Origin: DATLEX01 sp035525045 | Lineage (GTDB): Bacteria > Acidobacteriota > Thermoanaerobaculia > Gp7-AA8 | Assembly (NCBI GenBank): GCA_035525045.1 | Contig: DATLEX010000247.1 | Span: 1 to 19,869 of the forward strand | DNA length: 19,869 nt | Direction of reading: 5' to 3' | In this document: one piece after another, positions 7,202-13,067 of the stretch | How positions within the stretch are numbered: position 1 is the stretch's first letter | Layout of the letters: each line of letters opens with the position of its first letter | Notes under the pieces: generated by a model | Databases searched by the model: none | What the model saw: the letters and a program-made list of their open reading frames with translations, nothing else | Told to the model about the DNA's origin: nothing | Translations under genes and position numbers: made by a program

Positions 7202-8038
7202 ATGAAGAAACTCGCAGTCATCGTCCTGGCAGTCAGCATCGGCATCCCTGCCGCATTCGCCGGGCAGTCCGCCGCCGGCAGTCCGCTCCCGGCGGCGCCG
7301 AACGTCATCACCCAGCATGGCGTCGGTGAGGCCTTTCTCTTTCCGGTGGCCGGCAGCGTAGAGGGCGTGAACGGGACGCACTTCCGCTCGGAAGTCAGTC
7401 TGGTGAACTTCAAGCACGAGCCGCAGGAACTGCTGGTGGAGTTCCTTCCGCAGAACGCGACGCAGCCGACGACGATCCGGCTGACCATCGACGCCCGGCG
7501 GTTCGAGTTCTGGAACGACTTCGTGGCGACGATGATGAGCCGGCCCGGCACGCTCGGTGCGCTGACGTTCCGTGCGGTGATGCCGGGAACGACCGTGACC
7601 GACACCACCGCGCAGCTCAACGCGTTCTCTCGCATCTGGACGCCGCAGCCGGGAACGAACGGGACCAGCTCGATGTCGATGTCCGCAATCGACGCCACGG
7701 GCCTGAGCGCGATCGGCAACGAGGCGGCGTACGTGATCGGCCACCGTCAGGATGCGCAGTACCGCGTCAACGTCGGGATCGTGAACCTCGCTTCGGTGGA
7801 TCGCGTGTTCCTCGTCGAGCCCACCAACAGCTTCCCGACCAACCCCGCTCCTTCCTTCAGCGTGACGGTTCCGGCCCGCTCGATGCAGCAGGTGGCGATG
7901 CCGGAGGGTTTCTTCGCCGCCCTCGTCTTCCGGATCACGCCGGCCACGGCGGGCGCCTGGACCGCCTACGCCGCCACCGTCGACAACTTCAGCGGCGACG
8001 GCTGGATCTCCAAGGCGCAGTACTCGACCCGCCGGTAA
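7202..8038 (+). CDS. Secreted protein of unknown function
   Basis: A 278-residue exported protein. MKKLAVIVLAVSIGIPAAFA is a textbook signal peptide with probable cleavage after AFA. The mature part is rich in Val, Thr, Asn and Phe with alternating hydrophobic residues, suggesting beta-sandwich structure. The block FLFPVAGSVEGVNGTHFRSEVSLVNFKHEPQ, with the core FRSEVSLVN, resembles a motif I associate with secreted proteins of Acidobacteriota, but no function is known to me. There are no cysteines, no catalytic motif and no membrane anchor. An extended -10 promoter, a long leader and AGGAGG suggest high expression. The gene is monocistronic, bounded by a hairpin on each side. It could be a structural, adhesive or surface-layer-associated protein; this is not supported beyond general appearance. 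Confidence 0.85.
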   Translation: MKKLAVIVLAVSIGIPAAFAGQSAAGSPLPAAPNVITQHGVGEAFLFPVAGSVEGVNGTHFRSEVSLVNFKHEPQELLVEFLPQNATQPTTIRLTIDARRFEFWNDFVATMMSRPGTLGALTFRAVMPGTTVTDTTAQLNAFSRIWTPQPGTNGTSSMSMSAIDATGLSAIGNEAAYVIGHRQDAQYRVNVGIVNLASVDRVFLVEPTNSFPTNPAPSFSVTVPARSMQQVAMPEGFFAALVFRITPATAGAWTAYAATVDNFSGDGWISKAQYSTRR

Positions 8039-8052
8039 CGGCCCGGTCTGCT

Positions 8053-8093
8053 GTCGCGGGCAGGACCGGCATCCCCCCGGTCCTGCTCGCGGC
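8053..8093 (+). terminator. Long GC-rich hairpin after the secreted-protein gene
   Basis: GCGGGCAGGACCGG (8056-8069) pairs with CCGGTCCTGCTCGC (8077-8090) with one G-U pair, and three more pairs (8053-8055 with 8091-8093) extend the stem to about 17 bp with a seven-base loop. It lies 15 bases after the stop codon. No T-tract follows; the next gene's -10 box begins six bases later. A factor-assisted terminator or 3' end stabiliser fits best. Confidence 0.6.
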
Positions 8094-8098
8094 CGCGA

Positions 8099-8104
8099 TA
8101 GACT
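8099..8104 (+). promoter_or_regulatory. -10 box TAGACT for the YpdA-like gene
   Basis: TAGACT lies ten bases before the ATG at 8115, predicting a leader of about three or four bases. The bases between (CCCCGGCCGG) contain no Shine-Dalgarno. Confidence 0.5.
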
Positions 8105-8114
8105 CCCCGGCCGG

Positions 8115-9146
8115 ATGGATTCCCCGGCCGTGGTGGCGATCGTCGGCGCCGGTCCGATCGGACTCGAGCTCGCCGTGGCCCTGAAAGAGGCGGGCGTCGA
8201 CCATCTCCATTTCGACGCGGCGCAGATCGGCTCGACGATCTCCTGGTACCCGGTCGACATGATGTTCCACTCGCGCGCCGACCGGCTGGCCATCGCCGGC
8301 GTTCCGCTGCAGATCCCCGACCAGCAGAAGCCGAAGCGGGGGGAGTACCTCGCCTACCTCCGCGCGGTGGTCCAGCAGTTCGACCTGCGCATCCGCTCCT
8401 ACGAGCGCGTGGAGCGGATCGACCGCCTTCCGGGCGGAGGATTCGAGCTGACCACCCGCTCGGCCGGCGGCGAGCAGCGCTACCGCGTGGCAGCCGTGGT
8501 GCTGGCCGTCGGGGCCATGCACGCCCCGCGGCTCCTCGGCATCCCCGGCGAGGACTCGCCACACGTCAGCCATTACTTCCGCGACCCGCACGATTCCTTC
8601 GGGATGCGGCTCCTGATCGTCGGGGGCCGCAACTCGGCCGTGGAGGCGGCGATCCGCTGCCAGCGCGCCGGAGCGGACGTAACGCTCAGCTACCGCCGGA
8701 GCGACTTCGACCCGCAGAAGGTGAAGTGGTGGCTGTTGCCGGAGATCCGCGGGATGATCGCCGACGGCCGCGTGCGCTTCCTCCCCTCCACCGTTCCCTG
8801 TGAGATCCGCGGCCGCTCCGTCCTGATCGAGAGCACCGCCGGCGAGACGCTCCGCGAGCTGACGGCCGATGCCGTGCTCATCCTCACCGGTTACCGGCAG
8901 GACCCGACCCTGTTCGAGCAGGCCGGCGTCGACATGCAGGGCGAAGCGCGACAGCCCGTGTACGACCCCGCCACGATGGAGACGAACGTTCCGGGGCTCT
9001 TCGTCGCCGGAACCGCGATTGCCGGCACTCCTGCAGGCAAGGTGAGCGTGATCGTCGAGACCTGCCACGTGCACGTCCCGCGGATCGTCGCGGCGCTGAC
9101 CGGACGGCGCGCGGAGGCGCTTTCACCGGGCGCCGAAGACGACTGA
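8115..9146 (+). CDS. YpdA-like FAD/NAD(P)-dependent oxidoreductase (bacillithiol disulfide reductase family)
   Basis: A 343-residue two-dinucleotide-fold flavoprotein. The FAD-binding GAGPIG is at residues 11-16 and the NAD(P)-binding VGGRNSAVEAA near residues 168-178. TISWYPVDMMFHSRADRLAIAGVPL and the following KPKRGEYLAYLR closely follow YpdA/Bdr proteins, which use NADPH to reduce oxidised bacillithiol. VPGLFVAGTAIAG near the C-terminus is the usual second FAD contact. It lacks the CxxC of thioredoxin reductases. Position 15 is Ile; Firmicutes YpdA have a conserved Cys in this loop (GGGPCG), reported as the active cysteine, so bacillithiol reductase activity is not assured. The start is set by ATG with the GxGxxG motif ten residues in. 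It converges with the response regulator gene 13 bases downstream. Confidence 0.85.
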   Translation: MDSPAVVAIVGAGPIGLELAVALKEAGVDHLHFDAAQIGSTISWYPVDMMFHSRADRLAIAGVPLQIPDQQKPKRGEYLAYLRAVVQQFDLRIRSYERVERIDRLPGGGFELTTRSAGGEQRYRVAAVVLAVGAMHAPRLLGIPGEDSPHVSHYFRDPHDSFGMRLLIVGGRNSAVEAAIRCQRAGADVTLSYRRSDFDPQKVKWWLLPEIRGMIADGRVRFLPSTVPCEIRGRSVLIESTAGETLRELTADAVLILTGYRQDPTLFEQAGVDMQGEARQPVYDPATMETNVPGLFVAGTAIAGTPAGKVSVIVETCHVHVPRIVAALTGRRAEALSPGAEDD

Positions 9147-9159
9147 GACCGCGGGCGGC

Positions 9160-9708
9160 TCACCGCTGCTCGTCGGGCGGCACCTCATCGCCCGGCTCGG
9201 CCGGCGTCTCTTCTTCTTCCGCCCCGGACCGAGGGAGCTTCTCCTCTTCCGTCCCGGAGGGGGGAGCCACCGGGAGCTTGACCACTTCAGGCGGCGCGAG
9301 GGCCACGCCTTTGTCCGCCCGCTCCTGCTGCTCGGCGATCTGCGCTGCCGTTTCGATCAGAGCATTGGCCACGGCCTGGATGTCGAAAGGCTTGCGGATG
9401 ACGCGCCGGACCATCGAGTCGTCGAGGCTGGCGACGTCGCTGTTCGCCAGCGCCGTGGCCACGAGCACAACCGGTCGCGGGTCGAGCGTGCTGATCTTCT
9501 GGAGGAGCTCGTACCCGCTCAGCCGCGGCATCATCAGGTCGACGATGGTGATGGCGTACTCCAACTTCTGGAGCATCTCCAGGGCCTCCACGCCGTCGCG
9601 CGCCGTGTGCACTTCGAAGCCGGCGCGCTGTCCGATGCGCGCGAGCAACTGCCGGATGGGCTTCTCGTCGTCGACGACCAGCAGGCGCTTCTTTCCCCCG
9701 TTCGCCAC
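9160..9708 (-). CDS. Single-domain response regulator with acidic C-terminal tail
   Basis: A 182-residue protein with one CheY-like receiver (residues 6-125) and no DNA-binding or enzymatic output domain. The acidic pair D13-D14, phospho-acceptor D57 (IVDLMMP), switch T85 and K106 (RKPF) are all present, so phosphorylation is expected. The last 45 or so residues are rich in Glu and Pro (EEEKLPRSGAEEEETPAEP) and probably disordered. It likely acts by protein contact on a kinase or effector. The GTG at 9708-9706 is chosen because it sits just before KKRLLVVDD; in-frame codons upstream give no receiver-like residues and no start without overlapping the next gene. It may share a transcript with the gene ending at 9780, 71 bases upstream. 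Confidence 0.85.
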   Translation of the reverse strand: MANGGKKRLLVVDDEKPIRQLLARIGQRAGFEVHTARDGVEALEMLQKLEYAITIVDLMMPRLSGYELLQKISTLDPRPVVLVATALANSDVASLDDSMVRRVIRKPFDIQAVANALIETAAQIAEQQERADKGVALAPPEVVKLPVAPPSGTEEEKLPRSGAEEEETPAEPGDEVPPDEQR

Positions 9709-9779
9709 AGGGGGTCGGTTGTTGCAAGGCTCGTGCTCACACCCGACGGGCCTAAACCGCTGATCAGACGCGACTTCCG

Positions 9780-10265
9780 TCAAACGACCCGGCGCAGCAG
9801 ATCGCGGTGCCATGAGTCCGCTGCCCGTCGCTCCCACGCTCCGGAGCGGATCTGTCCCAGCGTGGCGGCCGTGGTGTCGAACACGATCGTGTGCGGATCG
9901 GCCTTCTCCCGGAACTCGCTCCGGGACATCCCCTCCGGACGTCCATCGCCGTGGCGGACGAAGACGCGGCTGCCGTCGAGAACCGAGACCGCGAGCTCCC
10001 GCTCGAGCGTCTGCAGGGTGCCGAACATCCGGTCGATCGAACAGCCCGACGTCTCGGCGTCGCGGCCGGCGGCGACGATGAGGAACACGCCCTCGCGGAG
10101 ATCGCGGGCCGAGGCGATCGGCTCCCCGTGCGCCGCCCAGCCCTCGAGGAAGCGATCCACCTCGGCCAGAAATCGCGGCTGCTGCCCCTCGTCCAGAGCG
10201 GGAGTGATGCCGAAGATCCACACGCGGGAGTCGTCGGGAAGGCGGGGGAGATCGATGCGTGGCAT
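9780..10265 (-). CDS. Conserved hypothetical protein (family often mislabelled ABC transporter ATPase)
   Basis: A 161-residue soluble protein, ATG at 10265-10263. The pattern SRVWIF near the start, LEGWAAHGEP in the middle, the strand FLIVAAGRDAETSGCSID, and PHTIVFDTT near the end match a small family I know from Bacteroidota genomes, where it is sometimes annotated as an ABC transporter ATPase. There is no Walker A, Walker B or ABC signature here, so that name is not supported. The SGCSID motif with its cysteine is the most conserved-looking part. No signal peptide or membrane segment. It is divergent from the TerB-like gene (29 bases between starts) and upstream of the response regulator on the same strand. 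Function unknown. Confidence 0.75.
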   Translation of the reverse strand: MPRIDLPRLPDDSRVWIFGITPALDEGQQPRFLAEVDRFLEGWAAHGEPIASARDLREGVFLIVAAGRDAETSGCSIDRMFGTLQTLERELAVSVLDGSRVFVRHGDGRPEGMSRSEFREKADPHTIVFDTTAATLGQIRSGAWERRAADSWHRDLLRRVV

Positions 10266-10281
10266 TGCCGTGGGGCTGAGC

Positions 10282-10287
10282 TAAACT
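10282..10287 (+). promoter_or_regulatory. -10 box TAAACT, leaderless start for the TerB-like gene
   Basis: TAAACT is followed by seven bases and the GTG at 10295, predicting a leader of zero or one base. It lies within the 29-bp divergent interval. No Shine-Dalgarno is present. Confidence 0.55.
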
Positions 10288-10294
10288 CGCGCCC

Positions 10295-10762
10295 GTGAGC
10301 TTCGCACGACTCGTCCAGCGGATCAAGGAAGGATTGTCGGCCGGGCCCCAGCCGCAGCACACTCATGAGGAGCGCCTCCGCCTGGCCACTGCGGCCGTGC
10401 TGCTCGACATCGCCTACGCGGACGGCACGTTCTCACCGGCGGAGGGGGGCAACGTGCTCGACTTCCTGCAGCGCACGTTCGATCTCTCGCCCGGCGACGC
10501 GCGCGAGCTGATCGAAGCGGCCGAGGAGATTCGCAACCACACCATCGACCACTTCGCCATGGCGAACTTCATCCGGAAGAACGTCTCGCTCGACGAGCGA
10601 ATCGAGATCGTCAAGACCATGTGGCGCACGGCCTATGCCGACGGACGCGTCACCGAGTACGAGAAGTACCTGGTCCGCAAGCTTGCCGATCTCCTGGGGC
10701 TCGAGCATCATGTGATGATCGACACCAAGGTGACCGTGCTGCGGGAGTTGGAAGCCACATGA
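10295..10762 (+). CDS. TerB-like helical protein (tellurite-resistance TerB fold)
   Basis: A 155-residue all-helical cytoplasmic protein. It carries the duplicated acidic pattern of the TerB/DjlA-N fold: LLDIAYADGTFSPAE at residues 36-50 and WRTAYADGRVTEYE at 110-123. In TerB these helix-turn-helix acidic residues bind metal. Single-domain TerB-like proteins are common and rarely have a proven role; involvement in tellurite resistance should not be assumed, since no terC, terD or terZ homologue is nearby. The GTG start follows TAAACT by seven bases. The stop codon overlaps the next gene's start (ATGA), so the two are translated as a pair. Confidence 0.82.
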   Translation: MSFARLVQRIKEGLSAGPQPQHTHEERLRLATAAVLLDIAYADGTFSPAEGGNVLDFLQRTFDLSPGDARELIEAAEEIRNHTIDHFAMANFIRKNVSLDERIEIVKTMWRTAYADGRVTEYEKYLVRKLADLLGLEHHVMIDTKVTVLRELEAT

Positions 10763-11715
10763 GAGCGGTCCTTTTCACCGCGGTGCTGCTCCTCCACGCC
10801 GCAGCGGCCGGCGCCCAGCGCTGGGAGCTGCAGAGCAACTTCTGGGTCAACCTCCACCAGGCCATGCTCGACGCGGCGCAGAACGGCAGGCCCATCGAAG
10901 CCTCGCTCACCGACTCGGAGAAATCGCTGTGGAACAACGCGGTGCACACCTACCGCGTCCGCTTCTACGATCGCTCCCCGATCTTCGACGAGGAGCTGGT
11001 GCGGATCAACGACGCGCTCTCCGCGGCCGGCGACCTGCCGCCGGAAGGCTTCTCCGAGGAAGTCACCAGGGCCCTGCTGTCGGCGGCATTCGTCTACCGG
11101 AAGCACCGCTGGGCGCTCGACAACCGGACGAACCTCTTCTGGATCTCCGTGGCCGAGGGCATGCTGCGGGACGCCGGGGAGGAACTGGCGCAGGAGCACG
11201 CCCGCGTCTACGGCGTGCCGTTCCCGGCGCGCACGCGCGTCGACGTCTCGGCGGCGGCCGGGCCGCTCGGCGCCTACACCACCACCATGAACGGCTTCGT
11301 CCACACCACGATCTCCAGCCGCGATCCGAGCTATCAGGGATACGCCGCGCTGGAAATGCTGCTGCACGAGTCCTCGCACGCGATCGTCGGACCGGCCGCG
11401 GGCGCCATCGGCCCCGACATCCAGAGCCACGCCCGCGCCAGGGGCGTCCTGGCACCCCGCGAGCTCTGGCATGCCATCCTCTTCTACACCTCGGGCGAGC
11501 TGGCCCGCCGCGCTCTGCGCGACCGCGGCATCAACGACTACACGCCCTACATGTACAGGCAAGGGATGTTCGACCGCGCCTTGGGCGCGATGAGGCAGCC
11601 GCTGGAAACCTTCTGGCAGTCCTGCCTCGAGGGCAGGATGGACCGCCAGGCGGCCCTCGCCGCGATCGTCGACGCTACCGGCTCGCAGATGCCGGCTCGC
11701 GTGCCGGGGCTGTAG
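10759..11715 (+). CDS. Secreted protein with HExxH motif, putative zinc metallopeptidase
   Basis: A 318-residue exported protein. MRAVLFTAVLLLHAAAAGA is a signal peptide. The mature protein is mostly helical, with a conserved-looking central stretch TTTMNGFVHTTISSRDPSYQGYAALEMLLHESSHAIVG. HESSH at residues 203-207 fits the zinc-peptidase HExxH pattern in a hydrophobic helix; possible third ligands are E235 or E247 downstream, as in gluzincins. I do not recognise the family, so peptidase activity is an inference. The ATG at 10759 overlaps the TerB-like stop by four bases (ATGA), indicating translational coupling. The upstream in-frame ATG at 10621 lies inside the TerB-like gene and would remove the signal peptide. 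Its 3' end overlaps the convergent agmatinase gene by 41 bases. Confidence 0.75.
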   Translation: MRAVLFTAVLLLHAAAAGAQRWELQSNFWVNLHQAMLDAAQNGRPIEASLTDSEKSLWNNAVHTYRVRFYDRSPIFDEELVRINDALSAAGDLPPEGFSEEVTRALLSAAFVYRKHRWALDNRTNLFWISVAEGMLRDAGEELAQEHARVYGVPFPARTRVDVSAAAGPLGAYTTTMNGFVHTTISSRDPSYQGYAALEMLLHESSHAIVGPAAGAIGPDIQSHARARGVLAPRELWHAILFYTSGELARRALRDRGINDYTPYMYRQGMFDRALGAMRQPLETFWQSCLEGRMDRQAALAAIVDATGSQMPARVPGL

Positions 11716-12757
11716 CTCGCCCCCGCGTCATCAACGCGAAGCCGATCATCTTGTAAAGCAGGCGCGCTCCCACGTTCGCGTCCCACTCCGTCTCCCCCGG
11801 CGAGACCTCACAGAGGTCGAGACCCACGATCCGTTTCCCTCCCCGCACCACGGCCCGCAACAGACCGACGGCCTCGTTCCACGACAGGCCGCCCGGAACC
11901 GGCGTCCCCGTCCCCGGGCAGAGCGTCGGGTCGAGCCCGTCGATGTCCCAGGAGAGGTAGACCTCGTCGGGCAGCTCCGCCACGATGGAGTCGGCGATCG
12001 ATGCGAACGTCTCCCCCCTCTCCTTCCGCATGGCCAGCTCGGCATCGAAGAAAGTGACGATCCTCCCCATCGAAGTCTCGATCATCCGGCTCTCCGCCTC
12101 CCCGAGATCGCGGACTCCGACCTGGACCAGCTTCCCCACTCCCGGAAGCTTCGTCATGACGTTGTGGAAGATCGAGGCGTGAGACCAGGTGAATCCTTCG
12201 TAGGCCTCGCGCAGGTCGGCATGCGCATCGAGGTGGAGGATGCCCATTCCCGGATACCGTTCCGAGTAGGCCCGGATCGATCCGAACGGGACGGAATGGT
12301 CGCCGCCGAGGATCACGGGCATCCTCCCGCCGGCCAGAAGGGAGGCTGTCTGCTCGTAGACCCAGGCGTTCACCCGTTCCCCGATCGCGTCGACCTTCGC
12401 CGCCGCGGCGCGCAAGCCGCGGCCGCCCGCTCCTCCGCGGGCGATCACCGGCGCCGCCAGCGCCTTGGCCTCCCGGTTCCAGCGGAGGATCTTCTTCGGA
12501 ATGTCGAGCATGGCGATGCCGCCGGCGTAGGGTTTGCCGGTCTCCTGATCGAAGAGGTCGACCTGGCGCGAGGCCTCCCGCACCGCTTCCGGACCGCGGG
12601 AGGTCCCCCCGCCGTACGAAGTGGTGGCCTCGAACGGGACCGGGACGACCACCACCAGGGCCTCCTCCGGCCGGAACGGCAGCCCGTAGAGGCCGCTGCC
12701 GCCACCGGCGGCATCGGGATCGAAGTCCGGAGCGGGGGGTGATTTCTTCTTCGGCAT
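11675..12757 (-). CDS. Agmatinase/arginase-family ureohydrolase
   Basis: A 360-residue binuclear manganese hydrolase of the ureohydrolase family. All metal ligands are visible: H154 (GGDHSV), D177, H179 and D181 (DAHAD), D271 and D273 (SWDIDGLDP). The N-terminal PFEATTSYGGGTSRGPEAVREAS is typical of agmatinase-like members, which release urea from agmatine or related guanidino compounds; guanidinobutyrase or formimidoylglutamase specificity cannot be excluded. The protein is longer than E. coli SpeB because of an Ala/Arg/Gly-rich stretch near residues 90-130 and a Pro/Ala/Arg tail. The ATG at 12757-12755 follows the small upstream gene by four bases and lies in a hairpin (12756-12776). The 3' end overlaps the convergent HExxH gene. 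Confidence 0.9.
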   Translation of the reverse strand: MPKKKSPPAPDFDPDAAGGGSGLYGLPFRPEEALVVVVPVPFEATTSYGGGTSRGPEAVREASRQVDLFDQETGKPYAGGIAMLDIPKKILRWNREAKALAAPVIARGGAGGRGLRAAAAKVDAIGERVNAWVYEQTASLLAGGRMPVILGGDHSVPFGSIRAYSERYPGMGILHLDAHADLREAYEGFTWSHASIFHNVMTKLPGVGKLVQVGVRDLGEAESRMIETSMGRIVTFFDAELAMRKERGETFASIADSIVAELPDEVYLSWDIDGLDPTLCPGTGTPVPGGLSWNEAVGLLRAVVRGGKRIVGLDLCEVSPGETEWDANVGARLLYKMIGFALMTRGRATAPAREPASASR

Positions 12758-12776
12758 GGACCTAATCGAGGTCCAT
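12756..12776 (-). promoter_or_regulatory. mRNA hairpin covering the agmatinase start: likely translational coupling device
   Basis: On the minus-strand mRNA, ATGGACCT (12776-12769) pairs perfectly with AGGTCCAT (12763-12756) around a five-base loop. The left arm is the last codons of the small CPCC gene. The right arm holds the only Shine-Dalgarno-like AGG and the A and U of the agmatinase start codon, and the stop codon TAG overlaps loop and stem. A ribosome finishing the upstream gene would open the stem and free the start. Confidence 0.5.
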
Positions 12777-13052
12777 CGGGTTGAACGGCTTCTCGTCCGA
12801 TTTCTCGGCGCGCTGCAGCGCCTCCCGGAACTTCTCCTCGAGGAGACGGGCACGGTCCTTCTGGCTCTCCATCTGTTTGTCGAAGCGCTTCGCGGCCTCG
12901 TCCCGCTGCTTATCGAGGTTCGAGACCATCGACTCGAGCGAGCCGGAGATCGTTCTCTCCTTCACCTTGTGCAGCAGCACCTCGCCGCTGAGCCGGTCGA
13001 CGACCAGGAGGGCTTCGCAGCAGGGGCAGTGGACCTCGAAGTTCTCGGCCAT
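12762..13052 (-). CDS. Small CPCC-motif coiled-coil protein, unknown function
   Basis: A 96-residue protein, ATG at 13052-13050. It begins with a short beta-rich segment containing CPCC (C9, C11, C12) followed by EALLVVDRLSGEVLLHK, resembling half of a zinc ribbon. The rest, about residues 42-88, is highly charged (Lys, Arg, Glu, Gln) and would form one long helix or coiled coil; dimerisation could bring two CPCC motifs together around zinc. I do not recognise a characterised family. It has a TAGACT box nine bases before the start and is followed after four bases by the agmatinase gene, with a hairpin at the junction, so the two are probably produced together. Confidence 0.75.
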   Translation of the reverse strand: MAENFEVHCPCCEALLVVDRLSGEVLLHKVKERTISGSLESMVSNLDKQRDEAAKRFDKQMESQKDRARLLEEKFREALQRAEKSDEKPFNPMDLD

Positions 13053-13061
13053 GGCGTGAGA

Positions 13062-13067
13062 AGTCTA
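13062..13067 (-). promoter_or_regulatory. -10 box TAGACT for the CPCC protein gene, overlapping an upstream stop codon
   Basis: On the minus strand TAGACT is followed by nine bases and the ATG at 13052. The TAG stop codon of the trans-sulfuration gene (13065-13067) forms the first half of the hexamer. The predicted leader is two or three bases. Confidence 0.5.

Noticed and set aside
9780..10265. ABC transporter ATPase, the label often given to related proteins
   Set aside because: No Walker A, Walker B or signature motif is present in the 161 residues.
10295..10762. Tellurite-resistance locus
   Set aside because: Only a single TerB-like fold is present, with no terC, terD, terE or terZ homologue nearby; the fold alone does not indicate the phenotype.
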